64,000 nt of DNA from Maribacter sp. HTCC2170. Its GTDB lineage: Bacteria > Bacteroidota > Bacteroidia > Flavobacteriales > Flavobacteriaceae. Below the pieces are notes generated by a model that did not search any database, was not told where the DNA came from, and worked only from the letters and a program-made list of their open reading frames with translations. Shown here in pieces: positions 52,112 to 60,104 of the stretch. The stretch spans positions 493,501-557,500 of the forward strand of contig NC_014472.1 in assembly GCF_000153165.2 (NCBI RefSeq), read 5' to 3'. The position numbers were made by a program, and so were the translations under genes. How positions within the stretch are numbered: position 1 is the first letter of the stretch; every line of letters begins with the position of its first letter.

Positions 52112-52987
52112 ATGAAAAGAATTATAAAACTAATTGCATTGCCTTGTATTCTACTGGGCTTCATATCTTGTGAAGATGAAGATAAGGCCCGTATTACACC
52201 TTACGCCGATGAGACTCAGGGAGCATTCTTAAGAACTATTGACGCTGGTGGAGTAATAAATAGGACCGACATAGCTGGTTCATCTTATTCAATAACAGGG
52301 GAATTAGTAGCCGCCAGTAACGATGATGTTTCAAATGTAGAAATTATGGTTGAGTTCGTTGACCGAACCACAGATGATGATCCAGGAACAAACGATGATG
52401 AGTCGATAGATCCTGTTTTAGTTGCTTCTGCTGATGTTTCAACTTTCGTTAGTAATTCAAATGGTTTGCCAGAAACCACTTTTGATATTGGCATATCAGA
52501 TGCTACTACTGCTTTAGGTTTGGATCTTGGAGATATTGAGGGAGGTGATCAATTTCTCTTTTGGGTGGTCATAAATATGCAAGATGGCACAAAGTTCGAA
52601 AAAGGAAATAGCGGTGATAGTGTTACAGGAGAACTGTTTTTTAGTTCCCCAATGGTTTACACTGGCTCTGTAGTTTGTATTCTTCCTATGCCCCCAGCTG
52701 GAGATTGGATAATTGAAATGGTTGATTCCTATGGCGATGGTTGGGACGGAGCTTTTATAACGGCAACTATTAATGGCACTGGAACTGACTATACGGCAAC
52801 CGATTTTGGCACAAACCATACGGTTAATGTACCTCAGGGCTCATCGTCACTAATTTTCACATATACGCCAGGTAATTTTGAATCAGAACATTCATTCACA
52901 ATAAAAGCTCCTAGTGGCAATATTGTTTCAGAACAAGGTCCTGGTCCAACAGCTGGCGAAATCACTCTTAATCTTTGCAATGAATAA
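52112..52987 (+). CDS. Surface lipoprotein of the susCD operon with a DSYGDGWDGA motif
   Basis: 291 residues; lipobox Cys20 in LLGFISC followed by an acidic EDEDK, a surface-export-like signal. Residues about 35-180 form a beta domain unlike any I can name. The C-terminal 100 residues carry DSYGDGWDGAF (205-215), a Gly/Asp loop seen in various Bacteroidota extracellular beta-sandwich domains and likely to bind calcium, then a strand-rich end. Third gene of the operon. It probably binds the imported substrate at the cell surface, as SusE/SusF do. Function inferred only from position. Confidence 0.7.
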   Translation: MKRIIKLIALPCILLGFISCEDEDKARITPYADETQGAFLRTIDAGGVINRTDIAGSSYSITGELVAASNDDVSNVEIMVEFVDRTTDDDPGTNDDESIDPVLVASADVSTFVSNSNGLPETTFDIGISDATTALGLDLGDIEGGDQFLFWVVINMQDGTKFEKGNSGDSVTGELFFSSPMVYTGSVVCILPMPPAGDWIIEMVDSYGDGWDGAFITATINGTGTDYTATDFGTNHTVNVPQGSSSLIFTYTPGNFESEHSFTIKAPSGNIVSEQGPGPTAGEITLNLCNE

Positions 52988-53005
52988 ATAACATTTTAAT
53001 AGAAA

Positions 53006-53042
53006 ATGGCCATCTATAACCTCATTTTTAGATGGCTGTTTC
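53006..53042 (+). terminator. Terminator of the susCD operon
   Basis: GCCATCTA / TAGATGGC with a 12-nt loop, 21 bp after the last stop. The T tract is weak (TGTTTC). Confidence 0.6.
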
Positions 53043-53068
53043 AATTCTAGAAATAATGTAAACAAAGG

Positions 53069-53102
53069 GTAAACTTATATCGGTAATGGAAACGTTTATA
53101 AG
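53069..53102 (+). promoter_or_regulatory. Direct-repeat operator, copy C
   Basis: Half-sites GTAAACTTATATCGG and GGAAACGTTTATAAG, 19 bp apart. GGTAATG / CATTACC (53082-53088 with 53103-53109) forms a perfect 7-bp inverted repeat bracketing the second half-site. A -7-like box AATCTTTG is at 53131-53138, 28 bp after the operator. No coding gene follows on this strand. Confidence 0.65.
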
Positions 53103-53144
53103 CATTACCCAATTGAATGGAAATAGTGACAATCTTTGTATTCA

Positions 53145-53265
53145 ATTAACCAATTAAATGTAAAGCAGTCCTGAGGCCTACTCCTAAAAATATTATAGTA
53201 TCTCAGTTTTTAGAGTAATTATTTGAATTAGCTATCAAAATATTCAGGGCTGCCATTTACATAAA
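53145..53265 (+). ncRNA. Orphan leader-like structured element, copy C
   Basis: GCAGTCCTGA (53165-53174) pairs with TCAGGGCTGC (53244-53253), and ATGTAAA before it pairs with TTTACAT after it, giving a 17-bp stem with a 2-nt bulge. The inner hairpin is TTTGA / TCAAA. Compared with copy A, the G-T wobble in the stem has moved by one position while pairing is kept. It runs up to the stop codon of the convergent DUF1579-like gene, so a transcript would be antisense to that gene's end if it continued. Confidence 0.5.
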
Positions 53266-53276
53266 TCCACCCTTAC

Positions 53277-53789
53277 TTATTCAACTTTTTTGTAAAGACC
53301 ATCAAAAGCTACACTAATTACTTTTCCCTCGTGGGTTATCTCCCATAATTGACGTACAGTGCCGTCATCATTCGAGGTCCAAGTGATTCTATTCTTAATT
53401 AATACACCACTCTTGTTTTTCACTTCTGTCGAGGAAAGTATCATCTGATTCTTCTTTCTATTACCTTTTAGTTTTAAATGAGCTCCAGAGTTATCAACCC
53501 ATAATTGTTCCCATTCTTCGGCTACTTTGTTATAAAAATTTGTACTTGTCCCAGTATACCCGTCTTTAGCACTGACCCAATTTTCACGGACAACACAATC
53601 CCCTTCCGATTTTACTATTGTGCTTTTACCGGCAGCACTTCCGTCGGGATTTACAACGTCCCACGAACCTATCCAAAAATCAAACGCTTTGTGGTTTTCT
53701 GAGCAACAATTACAAGAATCTTGTGCTATTCCAGAGAAGCCAAATATTAACAAAAAACAAATGAGAAAGTGAGTTCTAAGCTTTTTCAT
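53277..53789 (-). CDS. DUF1579-like secreted protein
   Basis: 170 residues: a signal peptide (to about residue 22, FSGIAQ), a Cys cluster DSCNCCSE, and a calycin-like beta barrel starting FDFWIGSWDVVNPDGSAAGKSTI, which is typical of DUF1579-type proteins, with ENWVSAKDGYTGTSTNFYN and a closing VISVAFDGLYKKV. Members have no known reaction and may bind small hydrophobic ligands. The CNCC before the domain could bind metal or form disulfides. 18 bp after the hydrolase gene, in the same operon. Confidence 0.8.
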   Translation of the reverse strand: MKKLRTHFLICFLLIFGFSGIAQDSCNCCSENHKAFDFWIGSWDVVNPDGSAAGKSTIVKSEGDCVVRENWVSAKDGYTGTSTNFYNKVAEEWEQLWVDNSGAHLKLKGNRKKNQMILSSTEVKNKSGVLIKNRITWTSNDDGTVRQLWEITHEGKVISVAFDGLYKKVE

Positions 53790-53807
53790 ATATGGAATAG
53801 AAAACGG

Positions 53808-54596
53808 TTATGAATGACTTGCATCACTCACATAACCAATAACCAGGTGATTGAAAATTTGAGGTTGTTCCACATTCACAACATGCCCACAATGTTCAAT
53901 AGTCAAAAGGCTACAAGTAGTGTGCTTTTGCACAATTTTCTTGACCGCTGGAAGAAATAGATAGTCTTCGCCCCCCATAACATACAAAGTTGGAATCTTA
54001 ATATCGGCGGCACGGAACAACCGCAGCAAAGGGTTTATTTCTGAGGTCAATTTAAACCATCTTGTAAACTCTTTTTGATATATTTTTTTCGCCTCTCTAA
54101 CAAATAGTAGTCGAGACTCTTTATGGTTTCGATAAGGCATTATAATAAATGCAAAGAACTTATAAAGCCAAAGATAAGGGATAATGGATTTAAAGATAAT
54201 CCCCAATCTCATTAGTATTTGAGAACGTATTCCGAGTTTCATAATAGCCCCGCCCATCACCATACTCACAACGCGGTGTGGGTGTTTCTCTGCCAAATTG
54301 CGAATTAAGATGGTACCCAAAGAGATCCCCACATAATGTGAGTTCTCAATTTTCAAATGGTCTACTACCTCTACAATATCATCAGTAATTGCATCAAATG
54401 TATACTTGTCATTAAACGCATCCTTTAGACTGGGTTTAGAATCTCCATGTCCTCTTAGATCTAATAATAATACGTTAAAATGCTTTCTGAATTCCCTAAC
54501 CTGTTTATACCAAATAGAAGAGCTTCCCCCCGCCCCATGTACGAAGGTCACCCAAGTTGTGGATTCTTGGTGCAGATATGTATTGTAACTTAACAA
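53808..54596 (-). CDS. Alpha/beta hydrolase
   Basis: 262 residues of the alpha/beta-hydrolase fold. The oxyanion start TFVHGAGGSSSIW, the nucleophile elbow VGISLGTI (Ser between Ile and Leu), the acid in the YVMGGEDYLF strand region, and the catalytic His in IEHCGHVVNVEQP are all visible. The frame begins with a TTG at 54596; no ATG lies upstream of the HGAGG block, and homologues begin about here. Esterase, lipase or C-C hydrolase activity cannot be distinguished. Probably co-transcribed with the DUF1579-like gene. Confidence 0.88.
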   Translation of the reverse strand: MLSYNTYLHQESTTWVTFVHGAGGSSSIWYKQVREFRKHFNVLLLDLRGHGDSKPSLKDAFNDKYTFDAITDDIVEVVDHLKIENSHYVGISLGTILIRNLAEKHPHRVVSMVMGGAIMKLGIRSQILMRLGIIFKSIIPYLWLYKFFAFIIMPYRNHKESRLLFVREAKKIYQKEFTRWFKLTSEINPLLRLFRAADIKIPTLYVMGGEDYLFLPAVKKIVQKHTTCSLLTIEHCGHVVNVEQPQIFNHLVIGYVSDASHS

Positions 54597-54797
54597 AGTG
54601 TTCTCTTAAAGCGTCCCTTTTAAGGAATCTTGCAATGTATTAAAACTTTTGATAGCCCGTTTGCTTTGTAAGTTTTTTTAACAATTTTCACCTTACTTTT
54701 TGTCAACATCATTAAGGAATTGTTAATAAATAGACAAATTACCTGAAAACTAGTTGTTCGTCAACCATATCGACATCTAAAACAGCTATTTGCCTCG

Positions 54798-54805
54798 TAT
54801 ATTTG
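54798..54805 (+). promoter_or_regulatory. -7 box of the 64-residue gene
   Basis: TATATTTG, a perfect -7 box 18 bp before the ATG at 54824. It supports expression of this small gene. The rest of the 227-bp region holds nothing I can name. Confidence 0.5.
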
Positions 54806-54823
54806 TAAGAACTATTAATTATT

Positions 54824-55018
54824 ATGGAAAAGCAATATTGCAGAGTCGGATCTATTACTCCGATGACAACAGGAAATCAGGCTATTTCGCTCTTAGAGTA
54901 TCAATATCAGTGCTTTAAGGAAAAAGCATCAAATATTAAATATAATAACACTAAGTTAGGTGAGTTTTTTGAGCAAAAAGCGAAAAAAATTCAAAAAACC
55001 CTTGAGGAATTTGTATAA
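54824..55018 (+). CDS. Small protein of unknown function (64 residues)
   Basis: Not recognised. 64 residues, soluble, helical in the second half (ISLLEYQYQCFKEKASNI and LGEFFEQKAKKIQKTLEEFV), with a short polar start KQYCRVGSITPM. It has its own -7 box and ends 3 bp before the stop of convergent pyrF. Small size but clean codon use and promoter make a real gene likely. Confidence 0.6.
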   Translation: MEKQYCRVGSITPMTTGNQAISLLEYQYQCFKEKASNIKYNNTKLGEFFEQKAKKIQKTLEEFV

Positions 55019-55021
55019 CAA

Positions 55022-55846
55022 TTATTGGCCAAAAGAATCAAGTTCTTCCTCCATTTGTTGTTGTAATTCCATTGCCTTTTTTGCAGCTTCTATCGCAAAA
55101 TCAGAGTTTTTTGAGGCATAAATAATTCCTCTAGAGGAATTCACCAACAAACCAATTTGGTTGTTCATCCCGTAATGGCAAACTTCCTTTAGACTACCTC
55201 CTTGAGCTCCCACACCGGGAACCAACAGAAAACTGTCTGGAACAATCTTTCGAATATCGCCGAGGCAACTTGCTTTGGTCGCGCCCACTACATACATCAA
55301 ATTCTCCGAATTTTTATAACTAAGCGACGTCTGTAAAACTTTCTTGTACAATTCTACTCCGTCGACTTTATTGGTTTGAAAATCATAGGCTCCTTCATTT
55401 GAAGTCAAGGCCAACAAAATCGAGTGCTTGTTTTCAAAAGCTAAAAATGGCTCCACAGAATCTTTCCCCATATAGGGAGCAATAGTCACTGAATCGAAGC
55501 CCATTTCGTCAAAAAAGGCTTTTGCATATCTCGTAGAGGTATTCCCAATATCACCACGTTTGGCATCCGCTATTGTGAATATTTCCGGGTGATTCTCATT
55601 AAGGTAATTGATGGTTTTTTCCAAAGACTTCCACCCTTTAAGACCGTATGCCTCGTAAAATGCAGTATTTGGTTTATAAGCCACACATAAATGATGGGTG
55701 GCATCGATTATGGCTTTATTAAAAGTAAAAATGGGGTCTTCTTCCTCTAATAAATGTGTTGGGATTTTGTCTAAATCTGTATCCAAACCAATACAGAGAA
55801 AAGATTTTTTTTTGTTGATCTGTTCAACGAGTTTTTCAATCTTCAT
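55022..55846 (-). CDS. pyrF: Orotidine 5-phosphate decarboxylase
   Basis: Last step of UMP synthesis. 274 residues, the longer type-2 form. [15 protein letters not shown] is the start; [23 protein letters not shown] carries the catalytic Asp-Lys-Asp residues; [13 protein letters not shown] and [11 protein letters not shown] bind phosphate. It lies 10 bp after prfA in the same direction, so prfA and pyrF are co-transcribed, an arrangement frequent in Flavobacteriia. Confidence 0.97.
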   Translation of the reverse strand: MKIEKLVEQINKKKSFLCIGLDTDLDKIPTHLLEEEDPIFTFNKAIIDATHHLCVAYKPNTAFYEAYGLKGWKSLEKTINYLNENHPEIFTIADAKRGDIGNTSTRYAKAFFDEMGFDSVTIAPYMGKDSVEPFLAFENKHSILLALTSNEGAYDFQTNKVDGVELYKKVLQTSLSYKNSENLMYVVGATKASCLGDIRKIVPDSFLLVPGVGAQGGSLKEVCHYGMNNQIGLLVNSSRGIIYASKNSDFAIEAAKKAMELQQQMEEELDSFGQ

Positions 55847-55856
55847 TCAATAACAA

Positions 55857-56933
55857 TTAAAATATCTCTGAAGCTTCTTTAAGTTTTTCCGTATTCTCTA
55901 CCAAGCTTAACTCATCAATGATTTTTTGAATATCACCATTGATAATATTCTGCAAATCGTAAAGTGTTAAACCAATCCTGTGATCAGTAACACGACCTTG
56001 AGCATAGTTATAGGTCCTAATTTTAGCTGACCGGTCCCCACTACTTACCTGAGAATTTCGTTTCGCCGCATCTTCCTCTTGTTTTCTGGCTAACTCTAGA
56101 TCATATAATCTTGAGCGCAAAACCCTAAAAGCCTTGTCTTTATTTTTATGCTGGGATTTTTGATCTTGACACTGTGCCACCAACCCAGTAGGAATATGGG
56201 TAAGGCGTACTGCCGAATATGTTGTGTTCACCGACTGACCACCTGGGCCAGAAGAGCAGAAAAAATCAATCCTAACATCTTTTGGATCAATCTGTACATC
56301 AAAATCCTCAGCCTCGGGTAAAACCATAACGGTTGCGGCACTTGTATGCACCCGACCTTGTGTTTCTGTTTGCGGAACACGTTGAACACGGTGAACACCT
56401 GCTTCAAATTTTAAAGTGCCATAAACATCCGCCCCACTCACCTCAAACTGTATTTCTTTATAACCACCACTGGTACCTTCACTTAAATCTATTACATTGG
56501 TTTTCCAACCTCTACCTTCACAATATTTGGTGTACATTCTAAAGAGATCACCTGCAAAAATACTAGCTTCATCACCTCCCGTTCCTGCCCTAATCTCAAC
56601 GACAACATCTTTGGCGTCTTCAGGGTCTTTTGGAATCAACATCAGCTTTATATCCTCCTCTAATTTTGGCAAAGCCGTTTTTGCTTCATCTAATTGCATT
56701 TTTGCCATTTCCAACATTTCGGCATCGCTCCCATCAGAGATAATCTCTTCTGCCTCTTGAATGTTGTTTGTAAGTTCAACATAGGCATCACGTTTTTCCA
56801 TAAGGTCTTTTAGATCCTTATATTCCTTGGTTAATTGGACATACCTTTTTTGATCCGAAATCACATCAGGTTGTATAATTAGGTCGGAAACCTCATCAAA
56901 ACGCTGTTTTACAATATTTAATTTATCAATCAT
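55857..56933 (-). CDS. prfA: Peptide chain release factor 1
   Basis: Recognises UAA and UAG stop codons and releases the finished peptide. 358 residues from the ATG at 56933, where homologues begin ([19 protein letters not shown]). The peptidyl-transfer motif GGQ sits in [20 protein letters not shown]. The codon-recognition motif PxT is PQTE in [32 protein letters not shown] begins domain 2. The upstream 15 codons of the open frame are not conserved and were left out. Confidence 0.97.
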   Translation of the reverse strand: MIDKLNIVKQRFDEVSDLIIQPDVISDQKRYVQLTKEYKDLKDLMEKRDAYVELTNNIQEAEEIISDGSDAEMLEMAKMQLDEAKTALPKLEEDIKLMLIPKDPEDAKDVVVEIRAGTGGDEASIFAGDLFRMYTKYCEGRGWKTNVIDLSEGTSGGYKEIQFEVSGADVYGTLKFEAGVHRVQRVPQTETQGRVHTSAATVMVLPEAEDFDVQIDPKDVRIDFFCSSGPGGQSVNTTYSAVRLTHIPTGLVAQCQDQKSQHKNKDKAFRVLRSRLYDLELARKQEEDAAKRNSQVSSGDRSAKIRTYNYAQGRVTDHRIGLTLYDLQNIINGDIQKIIDELSLVENTEKLKEASEIF

Positions 56934-57035
56934 AATCTTTACGCTGTTGGAATGCGAATTTACGATAAATTTACACACTCGTAGTACGAAAATATTAAGT
57001 TAAGTACGACAGCTTATGAACAAATAATAGGAACT

Positions 57036-58316
57036 TTAATCTCCAACAAAGGTAGTTCCCAAACTAAAAATAAAGGAATCCAAACCATCGCTTCGGTCAT
57101 ATTTACCAAACCTAAAATCAATGGTCTTTAATCCAAAAGTAAAAACCTTGGCGCTGGTGAAAATATCTTTATACCTGATTCCCATCCCATATTGATGCGA
57201 ATCATAGGCCGAAAGATCATAATCGGAAGTATAAAAATCCAAACTGGAAATTGCAGCTTCTTTTGCATAAAAATAATCCGCTGCCGTTTGGCTGTAATAT
57301 CTATAATTTGGATAAAAGGTGAATTTATCTGTTAGTTTAATAGGGACTTCCAGACTTGCAGTGTGAGCCGTAATACCCCAATCATCTGAATAATACCTGT
57401 AATAACTACGCAATACAAACAAATCGTTGACATAATAATTTAAACGAGCTCCGATAGGAATTTTAAAACGACTATTGGGCAATTGCTCAACATTATCCGC
57501 TAATTGAAAATCTTCAATAAAGAAATCATTCACATCACCAAAATATACTCTTTGGTGAGGTGTACTCAGTAATCCACTTTGCGACACAATATCCATAAAA
57601 ATAGAACCTTGCATTCTTTGGCTTAGGATTTGAGAAAAACTTAAAGAAAGTGAGTATGAATTTCTTGTTTCATCATTGAATGCATTAAAAACTGGATTGT
57701 AAGTACCGGTGCCCGTTATCCTAGAATCTGAAAAACCACCCCGTAATTCAACGGGATATTGAGGAATCCAATTATCTAAAAACACTTGAAGGTCCGCAGA
57801 TACCTCAGTATTCTTTTCGTTAAACAAACGAGTATATCCTCCCCCAAAACCAATTGAAAAATAATCATATTCAGAAGAGACATAGGCTTGGGCCCTATAA
57901 ACCGAGTTTCTATCATCAGAACTATGCTCATAGGAAGGGTTAAAATGGGCTAAAACATCACTTTGGGAAGCTCCAGAAGATGCACTGAACGGGCTTGCTC
58001 GTCTACTGTTTTTATCGAACGGATCCACATTGCTGGTAGAAGCTGAGGAATATGCGGATATACCTGCATCAACGGTAAGGACATCATCGGCATTCAAAGG
58101 AATTTTAACCACAATGCTCGATGTAGCATCTGTAAGTTTTTCGGTACCTTCTCCCCCCGATACAGCAGCGTTCTGACCATCTTGATCGTAAAAACTGAAC
58201 AACAAATCAATTTCAGCAGTCTCAAGCACTCTTTTCTTGTAACTATTCGTATTGCCATCTTGGGCAAAACTCCCGCTGATTATTAAAATAAAAAATAAAA
58301 CCCAGAGATTTTTCAA
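57036..58316 (-). CDS. DUF3570 family outer-membrane protein
   Basis: 426 residues with a signal peptide (ending GSFAQ, about 19) and many amphipathic strands, ending IFSLGTTFVGD: probably an outer-membrane barrel. The family is DUF3570, regularly found with DUF4266, ApbE and thioredoxin genes, as here. Residues 114-117 are SGAS, recalling the acceptor motif that ApbE flavinylates, but the usual Asp before it is missing. It begins with TTG. A 119-bp gap containing a hairpin separates it from the DUF4266 gene. Role in the redox cluster unknown. Confidence 0.85.
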   Translation of the reverse strand: MKNLWVLFFILIISGSFAQDGNTNSYKKRVLETAEIDLLFSFYDQDGQNAAVSGGEGTEKLTDATSSIVVKIPLNADDVLTVDAGISAYSSASTSNVDPFDKNSRRASPFSASSGASQSDVLAHFNPSYEHSSDDRNSVYRAQAYVSSEYDYFSIGFGGGYTRLFNEKNTEVSADLQVFLDNWIPQYPVELRGGFSDSRITGTGTYNPVFNAFNDETRNSYSLSLSFSQILSQRMQGSIFMDIVSQSGLLSTPHQRVYFGDVNDFFIEDFQLADNVEQLPNSRFKIPIGARLNYYVNDLFVLRSYYRYYSDDWGITAHTASLEVPIKLTDKFTFYPNYRYYSQTAADYFYAKEAAISSLDFYTSDYDLSAYDSHQYGMGIRYKDIFTSAKVFTFGLKTIDFRFGKYDRSDGLDSFIFSLGTTFVGD

Positions 58317-58383
58317 TGATGTATGAAGTTATTCATTAGTACCTTAGTAAAAAATGACCCCTCCGATAGTCGGGATAAATTCA

Positions 58384-58432
58384 AACCTATTATTTCAACT
58401 ACACCACCAATAGTATTGTTGAAATAGGGTTT
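58384..58432 (-). promoter_or_regulatory. Long imperfect hairpin between the DUF4266 and DUF3570 genes
   Basis: TATTTCAAC pairs with GTTGAAATA, with flanking AACC / GGTT, around an 18-nt loop. In the DUF3570 leader on the minus strand; it may protect the mRNA end or tune expression of the two genes. No T run follows. Confidence 0.35.
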
Positions 58433-58435
58433 TTC

Positions 58436-58645
58436 TTAATTACATCCGCATCCTCCACCAGATTTCCCTCCATTGGCACCTGCGGCTGCCTCACGATATA
58501 TTTGAAAAATAGTCTCAAAACGTTCAGAACTTTTCGCACCCAACGCCATTTCTTCATCATTAAGGTATACTTTATCATACTCTTTTACCACCACACACGA
58601 AGTTGATAATATCGCGAATAATAGAATAACGAAGACCTTTTTCAT
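58436..58645 (-). CDS. DUF4266 small lipoprotein
   Basis: 69 residues: lipoprotein signal with Cys at about 17 (ILSTSCVVV), a short helical middle (EEMALGAKSSERFETIFQIYREAAAG) and a Gly/Cys tail GGKSGGGCGCN. The exposed Cys-Gly-Cys end is the striking feature and is kept in this family. Being a lipoprotein in a cluster with ApbE, thioredoxin and a Rieske protein, it could be a metal- or redox-active peptide; that is inference. 10 bp or less from apbE. Confidence 0.88.
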   Translation of the reverse strand: MKKVFVILLFAILSTSCVVVKEYDKVYLNDEEMALGAKSSERFETIFQIYREAAAGANGGKSGGGCGCN

Positions 58646-58654
58646 ATTTTAAAG

Positions 58655-59650
58655 TTACGGATTATTATCAAACAGAATTCCCCTACTCTTGTGGATTTTA
58701 TTTTTGCTATCCACTATGATTACTTCCGCCTCGGGGAGTTGATTAATCAACCCCAAACCCGCTTCCTTTCCCATAATATAGACCGCGGTTGCTAAAGCAT
58801 CACATAACTCAGCATCTTTCGCGAAAATGGAAACACTGTTTATACCTTGAGATGGATAGCCAGTTCTTGGATCAATGATATGGGAATACCTTTTACCGTT
58901 GATAATCACATATTTTTCATAATTGCCAGAAGTAGCAACGGAAGACTCAATTACAGGAAGCCATGAGAATATTCTGTCTTTACTAAGAGGGTTGGCGATA
59001 CCTATCAACCATTTTTCTCCACTTGCTTTAGTTCCCCATGTTGTCAAATCACCTGAGGCATTAATGATGCCTGCTATAACTTGCTTTGAAACTAAAAGCT
59101 TCTTAGCCTTATCTGCAGCATATCCCTTGCCAATGCCCCCAAATGATATTTTCATTCCAACATCCTTTAGGAATACCGTATTTTTTTCCTTATCCAAAAT
59201 TATTCTTTCGCTACCAATTTTGGTAATTGATTCTCTTACCTCCTTTTGTGTCGGTTTATACCGCATACTACCATCGAATTTCCAAACCTCATCCATAGAA
59301 GCATATGAAATATCAAAGGCACCATCGGTTAGAATAGAAATCTGTTTAGCCCTTTCTATAAGTTTAAAAAGCTCTAAGCTTACTTTTACCGGTTTTATTC
59401 CGGCATTCCTATTTACAAGTGAAGTTTCTGATTCAGGGTCCCAAGAAGAAATAAGTTTTTCAATTCGTGTTATCTCCGCAATCGCCTGATCAATATTAAT
59501 ATACCCAATCTCCTCATTCATGGCCACAACAGTAATATCAAAACGACTACCCATTAACTTTTGGGTCCTATGAACGGTAATATATTTACGCTCCTGCCCA
59601 AAACCTGCAAAGACAAAGAAAATCAATAACAGGGGAAGAACTTTTTTCAC
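58655..59650 (-). CDS. apbE: FAD:protein FMN transferase, ApbE family
   Basis: Exported enzyme that attaches FMN from FAD to Thr/Ser of extracytoplasmic proteins. 331 residues, signal peptide to about 18. MGSRFDITVVAM, SFGGIGKGYAADKAK (FAD/Mg site), YSHIIDPRTGYPSQG and DALATAVYIMGKEAG are the family motifs. The start is GTG, overlapping the stop of the thioredoxin gene (GTGA). No protein with a clear FMN-binding domain is in the window, so its target is either DUF3570/DUF4266 or encoded elsewhere. Confidence 0.94.
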   Translation of the reverse strand: MKKVLPLLLIFFVFAGFGQERKYITVHRTQKLMGSRFDITVVAMNEEIGYINIDQAIAEITRIEKLISSWDPESETSLVNRNAGIKPVKVSLELFKLIERAKQISILTDGAFDISYASMDEVWKFDGSMRYKPTQKEVRESITKIGSERIILDKEKNTVFLKDVGMKISFGGIGKGYAADKAKKLLVSKQVIAGIINASGDLTTWGTKASGEKWLIGIANPLSKDRIFSWLPVIESSVATSGNYEKYVIINGKRYSHIIDPRTGYPSQGINSVSIFAKDAELCDALATAVYIMGKEAGLGLINQLPEAEVIIVDSKNKIHKSRGILFDNNP

Positions 59651-60081
59651 TTTACGAAAGAATTTAAAAGTGACATGTACTGATCAGGAGAAAGTTTTTT
59701 ATACCCGGTATTTCCCAATACTTCTTCGTTTGAGTTCAACACTGTTACTAATGGAAAATGCCCGTTGGGGTTATATTTTTTGGCCAATTTGTCGTTTTGA
59801 CCCTTTATTTCATCTGAAAGTCGGTTAACCTTCTTCCTCGGAAAATCTGCCTTGTAAAGCACATAATGTTCGTCTGCATAGGTTTTGAATTCTTCCGATT
59901 GCCAAATATCCCTTTCTAATTTGATGCAGGGAGCACACCAATCTGAACCAGAAAAAACTAGAATTATTGGTTTTTTTTCTTGTTTGGATAACAATAGGGC
60001 CTGCTCAAATGAGGACTCCCAATTTTGGGCAGCGCCCACAATCGAGCATAGCATAACCAGTATGAAGGTCAACTTTTTCAT
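59647..60081 (-). CDS. Secreted thioredoxin-family protein
   Basis: 144 residues: a signal peptide (to about 18, SIVGAAQ) and one thioredoxin fold with the active site SGSDWCAPCIKLERDIW (WCAPC). No extra domain. It would act in the periplasm, reducing disulfides or delivering electrons, here probably within the DUF4266/DUF3570/ApbE cluster. Overlaps apbE by 4 bp and follows the Rieske gene by 23 bp. Confidence 0.92.
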   Translation of the reverse strand: MKKLTFILVMLCSIVGAAQNWESSFEQALLLSKQEKKPIILVFSGSDWCAPCIKLERDIWQSEEFKTYADEHYVLYKADFPRKKVNRLSDEIKGQNDKLAKKYNPNGHFPLVTVLNSNEEVLGNTGYKKLSPDQYMSLLNSFVK

Positions 60082-60104
60082 AATAAATTTTGAGGCACAT
60101 AAAT

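Noticed and set aside
46604-53102. The three 34-bp repeats as a CRISPR array or insertion-sequence ends
   Set aside because: Copies are 380 bp and 6 kb apart, all in the same orientation, with no spacers, cas genes, transposase or target duplications; their fixed distance to -7 boxes fits promoters better.
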